Assembly: GCA_018057455.1 (NCBI GenBank)
Contig: JAGPDT010000013.1
Location: forward strand, 8,564 to 62,191
DNA from: Flavobacteriales bacterium
Lineage (GTDB): Bacteria; Bacteroidota; Bacteroidia; Flavobacteriales_F; PHOS-HE28
DNA: 53,628 nt
Direction: 5' to 3'
Position 1 is the stretch's first letter. Each line of letters opens with the position of its first letter. The notes beneath the pieces were generated by a model that made no database searches, was not told where the DNA came from, and saw only the letters and a list, made by a program, of their open reading frames with translations. Shown here piece by piece: positions 41,424-49,968 of this stretch. Made by a program: the position numbers and the translations under genes.

Positions 41424-43306
41424 ACCGGCCCGCTCCCCTCCGGCACCTGCACACCTGCGCGCTGCTGCTCCTGCTCGCCGCCGTGCCGTTCCGGCTGTGG
41501 GCACAACCCGGCACCGATGAACAGATCGCGGCTGAATACATGCGCCAGGGGGACTACGCCAAGGCCATCCTCTACTACGAGAAACTCTATGATCGGCAAC
41601 CCTCCAACCTCTACTATGAGCAGCTGCTGAAGGCCTACGTGGGCGTGAAGGATTATGGAGAAGCCGCGAAACTGGCCAAGGAACGCCAGCGCAGGCAAGG
41701 CGGCGATGTGCAGTACCTGGTGGACCTGGGCATGGTGCTGAAACTACAGGGCGACACGGCCAAGGCCCAGCAACAATTCGCCAAGGCCCTCAAAGACCTG
41801 CCCGCCGACCAGGCCGCCGTGCGCAACCTGGCCAATGCCTTCACCCGCACCAACGAACTGGACCATGCGCTGCAGGCGTACGAAAAGGGGCGCAAACTGC
41901 TGGACAGCGGCACCGGCTTCTTCTATGAGACCGCCAGCCTGCGGGCCGCCAAAGGCGACCTGCCCGGCATGATCAACGACTACCTGGACCTGCTGGAGGT
42001 GAACCCCGCCTATGAACAGGCCGTGCAGAACGGATTGGCCCGCTTCATCGACTTCGCCGCCACCGACCCGCGCTCGGACCTGCTGCGCACCGAGCTGCTG
42101 CGGCGCATCCAGAAGAACCCGGACAACACCCTCTTCCAGGAGATGCTGATCTGGATGTACATCCAGCGCAAGGACCTCAACGGCGCCTTCGTGCAGAGCC
42201 GCGCCATGGACAAGCGCTTCAATGAGAAAGGCCAACGGCTGATGGCCTTGGGCGACATGGCCGTGAACAACCAGGACTGGGCCACCGCGGCCAAGTGCTA
42301 CGAGTACGTGGTCGCACTGGGCATCAACGGCCCGTGGTACGGCCCTGCACGCATCGGGCTGGTCGCCGCCTCCGATGCCCGGGTGAAGGAGCTGCCCGAG
42401 CCCACCCGTGAACAGCTGGTGCAGCTGCGCGAATTGTACGGGGCCACCTTGGCCGAACTGGGCTGGGCACCGGCCACCATGAAGCTCGTGGGCGGGCTGG
42501 CCCACCTGAACGCCTATTACCTGGACAACATTCCCGCCGCGGACAGCTTGCTGCAAGACGCCATCCGCCTGCCCGGCCTGGGGCGCAAGGAACAAGCCGA
42601 GCTCAAGCTGCAGCTCGGCGACATCCATGTGCTGCAAGGCGACATCTGGGAAGCCTCGCTGCTCTATTCCCAGGTGGACCTCGACTTCAAGCAGGACATC
42701 CTGGGCCACGAAGCACGCCTGCGCAACGCCAAGGTAAGCTTCTATGCCGGTGATTTCCTCTGGGCCAAGGCCCAGTTGGACGTGCTCAAGGCCAGCACCA
42801 GCAAGCTCATCGCCAACGACGCCCTGGACCTCTCCCTGCTGATCACCGACAACCTGGGAGCCGATACCGTGAACGGACCGCTGAACCTCTTCGCCAAGGC
42901 CCAGCTGTTCACCGCACGGCACCAGTACGACAGCTGCCTGGCCGTGCTGGACACCCTGGTGGCCCGCTTCCCCCTCTCCAACCTGGGCGACGACGTGCTC
43001 TACGAACGCTTCCGCATTGCCCAGGCGCGGCACCGCTACAGCGAAGCCGCCGCATTCCTTGGAAAGGTGCTCGAACTATATCCCAACGACATCCTGGTGG
43101 ACAACGCCATGTTCGACCTGGCCCGGCTTTACGAGAACAAGCTCAACGACAAGGAGCAGGCGAAAAAGTGGTACGAGAAGCTCCTCTTCGAGCAGAGCGG
43201 CAGCATCTTCACCGCCACCGCACGGGAACGCTACCGGCGCCTGCGTGGCGACCACGACAACCTGGACACGCCCGAACAACAGTTCCTCAACGGCCCCACC
43301 CCATGA
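41420..43306 (+). CDS. Exported tetratricopeptide-repeat protein
   Basis: 628 residues. Signal peptide (about 1-29, ending LWAQ) followed by TPR-type helix pairs over nearly the whole length; clear units include QGDYAKAILYYEKLYDRQPSN (near 43-63), the GDTAKAQQQFAKALKDLP unit, AAEYMRQ and the last ones at YSEAAAFLGKVLELYPND and NDKEQAKKWYEKLL. It should be periplasmic or outer-membrane-facing and act as a protein-binding scaffold; I cannot name a partner. Coupled with the lipoprotein gene upstream and DUF4286 gene downstream. Confidence 0.8.
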   Translation: MNRPAPLRHLHTCALLLLLAAVPFRLWAQPGTDEQIAAEYMRQGDYAKAILYYEKLYDRQPSNLYYEQLLKAYVGVKDYGEAAKLAKERQRRQGGDVQYLVDLGMVLKLQGDTAKAQQQFAKALKDLPADQAAVRNLANAFTRTNELDHALQAYEKGRKLLDSGTGFFYETASLRAAKGDLPGMINDYLDLLEVNPAYEQAVQNGLARFIDFAATDPRSDLLRTELLRRIQKNPDNTLFQEMLIWMYIQRKDLNGAFVQSRAMDKRFNEKGQRLMALGDMAVNNQDWATAAKCYEYVVALGINGPWYGPARIGLVAASDARVKELPEPTREQLVQLRELYGATLAELGWAPATMKLVGGLAHLNAYYLDNIPAADSLLQDAIRLPGLGRKEQAELKLQLGDIHVLQGDIWEASLLYSQVDLDFKQDILGHEARLRNAKVSFYAGDFLWAKAQLDVLKASTSKLIANDALDLSLLITDNLGADTVNGPLNLFAKAQLFTARHQYDSCLAVLDTLVARFPLSNLGDDVLYERFRIAQARHRYSEAAAFLGKVLELYPNDILVDNAMFDLARLYENKLNDKEQAKKWYEKLLFEQSGSIFTATARERYRRLRGDHDNLDTPEQQFLNGPTP

Positions 43307-43611
43307 TCATCTACAACGTCACCGTGAGCGTGGACCGCGACGTGCACGAAATGTGGCTCGCCTGGATGCGCCACACCCACCTGCCCCAGGTGATGGCCAC
43401 CGGCCACTTCCTGCATGCCCGCATCTGCCGCGTGCTCGGCGAGGGCGATTCCGGCGTGACCTATGCCGTGCAATACACCTGCCGGGACATGGCCGAGTAC
43501 GACCACTACATCGCCCACCATGCCGAACGCCTGCGCGCCGAATCCGAGAAGTACTACGGCGTGAAGGCCGTGGCCTTCCGTACCCTGCTGGAAGTGGTGC
43601 ACACGGCATGA
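43303..43611 (+). CDS. DUF4286 family protein
   Basis: 102 residues. The short pattern MIIYNVTVSVDRDVHEMWLAWM, HLPQVMATGHFLHARI, GVTYAVQYTC and HAERLRAESEKYYG matches the DUF4286 family, which is nearly confined to Bacteroidota and has a ferredoxin-like dimeric fold by prediction. Function unknown. It overlaps the TPR gene and rsmA by four bases at each end (ATGA), so all three are translated together. Confidence 0.85.
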   Translation: MIIYNVTVSVDRDVHEMWLAWMRHTHLPQVMATGHFLHARICRVLGEGDSGVTYAVQYTCRDMAEYDHYIAHHAERLRAESEKYYGVKAVAFRTLLEVVHTA

Positions 43612-44393
43612 ACTTCGTCCGTGCCAAAAAACACCTCGGCCAGCACTTCCTCAAGGATGAGGAAGCGGCCCGGCGCATCGCCGACAGCCTCACGCTCCAT
43701 GGCGGCTGCCGCCGGGTGCTGGAGGTGGGCCCAGGTACCGGCGCCCTCACCACGCATCTGCTCCAACGAACGGACATCGACCTGAGCTGCATCGAGCTGG
43801 ACGCCGAATCCGTGGTGCATCTCCGGGCCAAATGGCCACACCTGAAGGTGGTATATGGCGATCTGTTGCAGCTGGACCTGGAGCACGTGGCCACCCCTCC
43901 CCTGGCCGTGATCGGCAACTTCCCCTACAACATCAGCACCCAGATCATCTTCAAGGTGCTCGCGCACCGTGACAGCGTGCCCGAGGTGGTGGGCATGTTC
44001 CAAAAGGAAGTGGCCGACCGCCTGTGTGCGGGCCCCGGCAACCGCACCTACGGCATCACCAGCGTATTGGCACGCCTGTGGTACACCTTGGAACCCCTCT
44101 TCACAGTGGAGGCCGATGCGTTCATACCGCCGCCGAAGGTGCGCAGCGCGGTGATCCGCATGCGCCGCAATGCCCGGACCGCCCTGCCGGTGGATGAAAA
44201 ACTGCTGGCCAGCTTGGTGAAAACGGCCTTCGGGCAGCGGCGCAAAACCCTGCACAACGCCTTGAAGGGCTTCGCCCCGCTGGGCGGCAAGGTGCCCGAG
44301 GCCTATGCCCGCAAGCGTGCCGAGGAACTGTCCGAAGAAGACTTTCTCACCTTGGCCACGGCCTGTACCGGCCCTGGCGGTGGTGCCGCCTGA
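43608..44393 (+). CDS. rsmA: 16S rRNA (adenine1518/1519-N6)-dimethyltransferase
   Basis: 261 residues from ATG 43608. SAM-dependent dimethylation of the two adjacent adenines in helix 45 of 16S rRNA. KKHLGQHFLKD at the N-terminus, SAM loop LEVGPGTGALT (about 39-49), the acidic IELD, catalytic NFPYNIS (typical NLPYNIS) and FIPPPKVRSAVIRM are present. Its loss gives kasugamycin resistance in other bacteria. Fourth gene of the tightly coupled run after serS. Confidence 0.95.
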   Translation: MNFVRAKKHLGQHFLKDEEAARRIADSLTLHGGCRRVLEVGPGTGALTTHLLQRTDIDLSCIELDAESVVHLRAKWPHLKVVYGDLLQLDLEHVATPPLAVIGNFPYNISTQIIFKVLAHRDSVPEVVGMFQKEVADRLCAGPGNRTYGITSVLARLWYTLEPLFTVEADAFIPPPKVRSAVIRMRRNARTALPVDEKLLASLVKTAFGQRRKTLHNALKGFAPLGGKVPEAYARKRAEELSEEDFLTLATACTGPGGGAA

Positions 44394-44403
44394 CCGGTGT
44401 GCT

Positions 44404-44411
44404 TAGTTTCG
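44404..44411 (+). promoter_or_regulatory. Promoter -7-like box TAGTTTCG before mgtE
   Basis: TAnnTTCG, 40 bases before ATG 44452; no -33 TTG seen. Confidence 0.35.
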
Positions 44412-44451
44412 CGGGCCTGCCCCCCGTGCAACCGACCCTCCGTACGGCCCC

Positions 44452-45846
44452 ATGACCTTCACCCTGAGCAAAGCCAACCTGGAACGCATCCAGGAGCACA
44501 TCGCGCAGCAGCGTGAAACCGAACTATTGGCCGCGGTGAAGGACCTGCACCCGGCGGACCTCGCGGAGATCCTGGACCAGTTGCACCTGAAGGAGGCACA
44601 GTACCTCTTCGAGCGGCTCGAGCCGGAGCTGGCCGCCGAAGTGGTACTGGAACTCGCCGAGGACCGGCGCGACATGCTCCTGGGCAACTACACCGGCAAG
44701 GAGATCGCCGAGGAGCTCATCGAGCACATCGATTCCGATGACGCGGCCGACGTGATCGCCGAGCTGCCCAACGAGGTGCGCGAGGAAGTGCTGGCCAACA
44801 TCGAGGACGAGGAGCAGCGCAAGGAGATCAACGAGCTGCTCACCTACGACGAGCACACCGCCGGCGGCCTGATGGCCAAAGAGCTGGTGAAGGTGAACGA
44901 CGGCAGCAGCATGCTGGACTGCGTGCGCGTGCTGCGCACCCATGCCGAGCACGTGGATGACGTGTACGTGATCCTGGTGGTGGACGACCACGACCGCCTG
45001 GTGGGCACCATCCCCATCAAGGCGCTGCTCACCACCAGCCTGCGCGCACCCGTGAAGGAAGTGTACGACCCCGATGTGATCAGCATACGGGCGCATGAAC
45101 ACGTGGAGGAGGCCAGCCGGATCATGGAGAAATACGACCTGGTGGTGCTGCCCGTGGTGGACGACCGGGGCAGGCTGCTGGGCCGCATCACCATCGATGA
45201 CGTGGTGGACGCCATCCGCGAGGAGGAGACCGAGGATGCGCACCGCATGGCCGGCATGGAAGCGCTGGAATACTCCTACAGCAGCAGCGGGCTGTGGGAG
45301 ATGGTGAAGAAGCGCGTGGGCTGGCTCATCATCCTGTTCATCGGTGAAAGCTTCACGGCCACGGCCATGGGCTTTTACATGGACGAGATCGAGAAGGCCG
45401 TGGTGCTCGCCCTCTTCGTGCCGTTGATCATCTCCAGCGGCGGCAACACCGGCTCGCAGGCCAGCACGCTCATCATCCGTGCCTTGGCCCTGGGCGACAT
45501 CACCGTGAAGGAATGGTGGCGCATCTTCCGCCGCGAGGCCAGCGTGGGGCTCATCCTGGGCGTGATCCTGGCCATCGTGGGCTTTACGCGCGTGGCCATC
45601 TGGAGCCAGTTCGTCAATGTTTACGGCCCCCATTGGCTGCTCATCGGTTTCGTAGTGGCCCTCGCCCTGCTGGGGGTGGTGCTCTGGGGCAACCTCGTGG
45701 GCTCGCTCTTCCCCCTGTTGCTCAAGCGCCTGGGCATGGACCCCGCATCCGCCTCCGCACCCTTCGTGGCCACGGTGGTGGACGTGACCGGCCTGGTGAT
45801 CTACTTCTCCATCGCGTCGATGTTCCTCCGGCAGATCCTGGCATGA
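44452..45846 (+). CDS. mgtE: Magnesium transporter MgtE
   Basis: 464 residues. N-terminal acidic superhelical domain (about 1-135, HPADLAEILDQLHLKEAQYLFERL), two CBS domains (about 140-265, with VDDVYVILVVDDHDRLVGTIPIKALL and LVVLPVVDDRGRLLGRITIDD) and a C-terminal channel of five helices (about 285-464) with SSGGNTGSQASTLIIRALALGDI, the conserved pore segment. It is a Mg2+-gated magnesium channel of the inner membrane. The next start overlaps its stop by four bases. Confidence 0.95.
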   Translation: MTFTLSKANLERIQEHIAQQRETELLAAVKDLHPADLAEILDQLHLKEAQYLFERLEPELAAEVVLELAEDRRDMLLGNYTGKEIAEELIEHIDSDDAADVIAELPNEVREEVLANIEDEEQRKEINELLTYDEHTAGGLMAKELVKVNDGSSMLDCVRVLRTHAEHVDDVYVILVVDDHDRLVGTIPIKALLTTSLRAPVKEVYDPDVISIRAHEHVEEASRIMEKYDLVVLPVVDDRGRLLGRITIDDVVDAIREEETEDAHRMAGMEALEYSYSSSGLWEMVKKRVGWLIILFIGESFTATAMGFYMDEIEKAVVLALFVPLIISSGGNTGSQASTLIIRALALGDITVKEWWRIFRREASVGLILGVILAIVGFTRVAIWSQFVNVYGPHWLLIGFVVALALLGVVLWGNLVGSLFPLLLKRLGMDPASASAPFVATVVDVTGLVIYFSIASMFLRQILA

Positions 45847-46793
45847 AGGTCAACTTCGTCGACAGCGTGCATCCCGTGCTCAGCACGCGCCTCACGGTGG
45901 CGGGCCACACCTGCGAGGTGCTCAGCGCATACAGCGGTGAAGCCCTGCTCCGGCAGCTGCACGATTCCGAAGGCTTGGTGGTGCGCAGCCGGCTGATGAT
46001 CGATGACGCGGTACTGGCCCGCGCCCCCAGGCTCCGCTTCATCGCCCGCGCCGGCGCCGGCATGGAGAACATCGACAAGGAGGCCTGTGCCCGGCGCGGC
46101 ATCCGGCTCTACAACTCGCCCGAAGGCAACCGCGATGCCGTGGCGGAACATGCGTTGGGCATGCTGCTGGCGCTGATGAACAAATTGCCCAAGGCCGACC
46201 GCGAAGTGCGCCATGGCATCTGGGACCGCGTCTCCAATGCGGGCCATGAACTGGGCGGTTCCACGGTGGGCATCATCGGCTTCGGCCAAATGGGCATGGC
46301 CTTCGCGCAGCGCCTCCAGGGTTTCGGCGTGCAGGTGCTCGCCCATGACAAGTACCGCAGCGCACATGGCCATGCCCAAGTGGAGCAAGCAGGCCTGCAC
46401 GAACTGCTGGAACGCAGCGACGTGATCAGCCTGCACCTGCCGCTCACGGCTGAAACGGAGCACTACGCGGATGCCTCCTTCTTTGCGCGTTGCGCCAAGC
46501 CGGTATGGTTCATCAACACCGCTCGCGGCCCAATCACGGACACATCCGCGCTGCTGGATGCGATCGACTCAGGAAAAGTACGCGGTGCGTGCCTGGACGT
46601 GCTGGAGTTCGAGGAGCGCTCGCTGCTGGGCCTGCAACTGGGCCCTAGGGACGGCACCTTGGCACGCCTCCATGCCTGCGAGAAGGTGCTGCTGAGCCCG
46701 CACGTGGCGGGGATCACCGAAGAAAGCCACTTCAAGCTGGCGAACGTGCTTGCGGACAAGGTGCTGGCCGACCTGGCCGCAGGCCTGCTCTGA
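45843..46793 (+). CDS. D-2-hydroxyacid dehydrogenase (SerA/hydroxypyruvate reductase-like)
   Basis: 316 residues from ATG 45843. NAD-dependent 2-hydroxyacid dehydrogenase fold: RAGAGMENIDKEAC, NSPEGNRDAVAEHALGMLLAL, GSTVGIIGFGQMGMAFAQRLQGFG (dinucleotide site near 140-163), HLPLTAETEHY, NTARGPITDTSALLDAI (catalytic Arg) and SPHVAGIT with the catalytic His. No ACT or other C-terminal regulatory domain. Substrate (3-phosphoglycerate, glyoxylate or other) cannot be told. Coupled to mgtE. Confidence 0.85.
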   Translation: MKVNFVDSVHPVLSTRLTVAGHTCEVLSAYSGEALLRQLHDSEGLVVRSRLMIDDAVLARAPRLRFIARAGAGMENIDKEACARRGIRLYNSPEGNRDAVAEHALGMLLALMNKLPKADREVRHGIWDRVSNAGHELGGSTVGIIGFGQMGMAFAQRLQGFGVQVLAHDKYRSAHGHAQVEQAGLHELLERSDVISLHLPLTAETEHYADASFFARCAKPVWFINTARGPITDTSALLDAIDSGKVRGACLDVLEFEERSLLGLQLGPRDGTLARLHACEKVLLSPHVAGITEESHFKLANVLADKVLADLAAGLL

Positions 46794-46871
46794 AGGCCCG
46801 GCGCAAGCGGAACCCGGCCATCGCCCTTGCCGGAACACCTACCTTGGCCGCCCACCCGGCAAGCATTCCCC

Positions 46872-47678
46872 ATGCCCATACAGATCCACGGCCATCGCGG
46901 CTGTTCCGGGCACTTCCCGGCCAATTCCATCGAAGCCTTCCTGGCGGCCGCGCGCACCGGATGCCACTGGCTGGAGATGGACGTGGTGATCACCGGGGAC
47001 AAGGAGGTGTTGGTGAGCCACGAGCCCTGGATGGACCATGTGACGTGCTTGGGCCCGCATGGCGGGCCGTTGACGGAAGCGCAAGGCCTTGCGGCGAACA
47101 TCCACCGGATGACCTTGGCGCAGGTGCGGCGCTACCGCCTGGTGCCCGATGATGGCCTTGCCCCCTGGAAGCCCACGCTCGCCGAGGTCCATGCACAGGT
47201 CCAGGGCGATTGCGCGGAACGATCGGTGCCCATGCCCCGCTTCAACATCGAAGTGAAGAGCGAACCGGCTTGGTACGGCACCTTTCAACCCGCGCCTGCC
47301 GACGTTGCCGGGCGCGTGGCGCTGGAATTACGGAAGACCGGGCTGGACAAGCATGGCCTGGTGCAAAGCTTCGATCCCGCCATCCTGCTCGCCATGCACC
47401 GCATCAACCCCGCGATCCCCTTGGCCCTGTTGGTGGAGAACACGGCCGGCCTTGCGTACAACCTCGGCTTGTTGGGCTTCACGCCGGCCTACTACGCCCC
47501 GAGCTTTGAACTGATCAACGAAGCACTGGTGGCGGAATTGCGCGCTCGGGGCATGGGTGTGCTGGCCTGGACGGTGAACAAGGAGCGGGACCTGCGCCGC
47601 ATGATCGACCTCGGCGTGGACGGCCTGATCACCGACCACCCGGCGGCGGCCATGGCCTTGTTGGCCGGAGATCACTGA
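46872..47678 (+). CDS. Glycerophosphodiester phosphodiesterase
   Basis: 268 residues from ATG 46872. GDPD TIM-barrel: HGHRGCSGHFPANSIEAF (catalytic His pair region), WLEMDVVITGDKEVLVSHEPWMD (metal-binding Glu-x-Asp and second His), NIEVKSEP, and the C-terminal LAWTVNKERDLRRMIDLGVDGLITDHP. No signal peptide is visible, so probably cytoplasmic. It hydrolyses glycerophosphodiesters to glycerol-3-phosphate. A TACCTTGG element 24 bases upstream may be its -7 region. The 3' end overlaps the convergent gene by seven bases. Confidence 0.9.
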   Translation: MPIQIHGHRGCSGHFPANSIEAFLAAARTGCHWLEMDVVITGDKEVLVSHEPWMDHVTCLGPHGGPLTEAQGLAANIHRMTLAQVRRYRLVPDDGLAPWKPTLAEVHAQVQGDCAERSVPMPRFNIEVKSEPAWYGTFQPAPADVAGRVALELRKTGLDKHGLVQSFDPAILLAMHRINPAIPLALLVENTAGLAYNLGLLGFTPAYYAPSFELINEALVAELRARGMGVLAWTVNKERDLRRMIDLGVDGLITDHPAAAMALLAGDH

Positions 47679-48688
47679 GCCCCGTGGTGTTTCCAAAGTT
47701 CGTGCACCGCCTCTTCCAGCAGGTCCAGGTCGGCATTCCACCGCGCTCCGTTGGCCGGTGCCCCCGGCTCCCTCAGCCGCGCGATCAACGGCGTGTACCG
47801 CGCGGCATCAACGCTGAGCAGCTGGGGCTTCAAGGTGGCCAACACGCGCAGCACCTTTTCGTTGTCGCCGCGCAGGCGCGCCTCGCGCAAGGTGGTGAGC
47901 CGCTCGGGCGCATCCTTCACGAACATGCCTGAAGCCACGGGCTTCATGGCGTCATCGACTGCTTCAGCCGATCTTTCCGGCAAGCCAGCTTCGCCTTCGG
48001 TGCCAACGGCTGCACCGCTGTCCGCGGGCATTGCGCGGACGGTGTCTGCCCTCTTCAGCCGGGCCAGCTCACGCCTCAGCTCTTCCAGGTCCGTGCGCCG
48101 TTTTTGCTGCAACTTTCCCACGCGGTACAGCAGGCCCACCACCAGCAGCACGCCCAATGCCATGGCCACCAAGGCGCTGTACATCCATGCATCGGTGCGT
48201 TGTTGGATGTTTTGGATGGCTTGGGCCATGCGGCGTTGCTCCTCCCGGCCGGCCTTGGCCACGCTGTCCTGTTCCAAGGCCAACAGACCCTGCCGCGCCA
48301 TTGCCGCATGCTCCAGTCGGGTCCACTCGCGCAGGGCGTTGGAGCGCTCCAGGGAATCCGCCCGCAGCAGTTCCATGTAGGCCGCCCTGTAGTTGCCGGT
48401 CCGCGCCATGCGTTCGCCCAACTGCCGGAGGGCGGTGGCCCCCAGGTCGGGGCGGTCCAAGCTGTCCGCGAGCGCGGCCGCTTGGTGCAGCAACAAGCGC
48501 GCTTCGGCGGGGCCGGTCAACGGGGCGAGCATCAAGCGCCCTTCCACTGCGGGCACGGCGGGGCCTGCGCTATCCGCCTGCATGATCACCGCACGCAAGC
48601 TGTCCGGGTTGCGAACAACGGGCTGTGCCACGAGGGGCACGGACAGCAACAGGGGGAGTGCGGGCAACAGGAACGTGGGGCGTGCCAT
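47672..48688 (-). CDS. Exported helical protein with central membrane segment and Hpt-like C-terminus
   Basis: 338 residues. Signal peptide (about 1-21), a helical TPR-like region (about 60-160), one membrane helix (MYSALVAMALGVLLVVGLLY, about 168-187), a coiled-coil (about 192-212), a low-complexity linker and a C-terminal helical domain (about 245-338). In that domain LRGDNEKVLRVLATLKPQLLSVDAARYTPLIARL resembles the phospho-transfer helix of Hpt domains, but the position of the phosphorylated His is Ala. No firm family. Convergent with the phosphodiesterase gene. Confidence 0.6.
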   Translation of the reverse strand: MARPTFLLPALPLLLSVPLVAQPVVRNPDSLRAVIMQADSAGPAVPAVEGRLMLAPLTGPAEARLLLHQAAALADSLDRPDLGATALRQLGERMARTGNYRAAYMELLRADSLERSNALREWTRLEHAAMARQGLLALEQDSVAKAGREEQRRMAQAIQNIQQRTDAWMYSALVAMALGVLLVVGLLYRVGKLQQKRRTDLEELRRELARLKRADTVRAMPADSGAAVGTEGEAGLPERSAEAVDDAMKPVASGMFVKDAPERLTTLREARLRGDNEKVLRVLATLKPQLLSVDAARYTPLIARLREPGAPANGARWNADLDLLEEAVHELWKHHGAQ

Positions 48689-48714
48689 GGTGCGAAGCTA
48701 TCTCCGGAACGCGT

Positions 48715-49968
48715 TCACTTCACCACGTAGCGGGCGGTAACGCGCGAGCGCTGTTCGATCAGCGGTTCCTTGCCTTGGAGCAGTTGCTGCAATGTGGCCT
48801 CATCGAAGTGGCGCACGGTAATCAGTTCGCAACCTTCGTTGTAGCGCACCTCATACTCCCGGTGCAGGTCCTCGATGAGCTGGTGTGCACGCGGCGTGTC
48901 GTCCACGGCCACGGTGAAGGCCACGGCGCTGTTCTGCATCAGCTCGATGCGCACGTTGCGCGCGGCGAAGAGCTTGAAGATGCCGCTGAGGTTCTCTTCC
49001 ACCACGAAGCTGAGGTCGCGCGGGGTGATGCTGATGAGCAGTTGCTCCGGCTTCACGATGAAGGAGGGCACCAGCGTGTCGTGGTCCGTGGCCCCGCTGA
49101 TGGTGCTGCCCTTGGCGCCCAGGTCCATGAAAGAGCGCACGTACAGCGGGATGCCCTTGCGCTGCAACGGTTGCAGCGTGCGCGGGTGGATCACGCTGGC
49201 GCCGAAGTAGCTCAGCTCTATCGCTTCCTTGTAGCTGATGTGTTCCAGCAGCCGCGTGTCCGCGAATTTGTTCGGGTCGGCGTTGAACATGCCGGGCACG
49301 TCCTTCCAGATGGTGACGCTCTCCGCGTCCAACGCGTAGGCGAAGATGGCCGCGCTGAAATCGGAGCCCTCGCGGCCGAGGGTGGTGGTGTTGCCCTCTT
49401 CCGTTTGCCCGATGAAGCCTTGGGTGACGATGCGGTGCGGCTGTTGCCCGAACGAAGGAAGGTGCGTGGCGCAGTTATCCTCCAGTGCATCCCACTTCAC
49501 GTTGGCCATGCGGTGGCGGCCATCGGTGGTGATGATCTTGCGCGCATCCACCCACTTGTTGGCGAAACCGGCGGCGTTCAGGTGCGCGCTTACGATCAGC
49601 GTGCTCCACAGTTCGCCGAAGGCCACCACTTGGTCATATCCTTGATCTCCGTTTGCCGGGGCCGGTTGTTCCACCAGCGCGTTCAGCCTGTCGAAATGCA
49701 GGACCAATTCAGCCGAGGCTGCCGCATCATGCGGTGCTACTTCCATCAGCACGGCCAAATGCTCGCGCCGCAGCCGATCAACCAAAGGTTTGGTCGCCTC
49801 TCCGTCCTGCCAAGCTGCATTCACCAGCTCCAGCGCATTGGTGGTCTTGCCCATGGCGCTCACCACGATCAGCAGATCGTCCTCCGGGAAATGTGCCAGT
49901 ACGTTCGCCACATTGCGCACGCCCGCCGCATCCTTCACGCTGGCTCCGCCGAATTTGAAGACTTTCAT
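48715..49968 (-). CDS. lysC: Aspartate kinase
   Basis: 417 residues from ATG 49968, which shares one base with the homoserine dehydrogenase stop. Kinase part: KFGGASVKDAAGVRNV (about 4-19), SAMGKTTNAL, FGELWSTLI, ITTDGRHR, GFIGQTEEGNTTTLGREGSDFSAAIFA and IWKDVPGMFNADP. Two C-terminal ACT domains (from about 270) are likely, since LISITPRDLSFV and VAFTVAVDDTP are there. It makes aspartyl phosphate for Lys/Thr/Met. It is separate from homoserine dehydrogenase, not a ThrA-type fusion. Third gene of the SAM-riboswitch operon. Confidence 0.92.
   Translation of the reverse strand: MKVFKFGGASVKDAAGVRNVANVLAHFPEDDLLIVVSAMGKTTNALELVNAAWQDGEATKPLVDRLRREHLAVLMEVAPHDAAASAELVLHFDRLNALVEQPAPANGDQGYDQVVAFGELWSTLIVSAHLNAAGFANKWVDARKIITTDGRHRMANVKWDALEDNCATHLPSFGQQPHRIVTQGFIGQTEEGNTTTLGREGSDFSAAIFAYALDAESVTIWKDVPGMFNADPNKFADTRLLEHISYKEAIELSYFGASVIHPRTLQPLQRKGIPLYVRSFMDLGAKGSTISGATDHDTLVPSFIVKPEQLLISITPRDLSFVVEENLSGIFKLFAARNVRIELMQNSAVAFTVAVDDTPRAHQLIEDLHREYEVRYNEGCELITVRHFDEATLQQLLQGKEPLIEQRSRVTARYVVK

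Noticed and set aside
39508-41541. 677-residue minus-strand ORF opposite serS and the lipoprotein gene
   Set aside because: Fully antisense to serS, no start context or domain; the plus strand carries class II synthetase motifs.
41744-43033. 429-residue minus-strand ORF opposite the TPR gene
   Set aside because: Antisense shadow; the plus-strand frame has a signal peptide and TPR units.
49650-49680. GCCGGTTGTTCC resembling a heptanucleotide repeat inside lysC
   Set aside because: Only one unit, no tandem copy; chance match in coding sequence.
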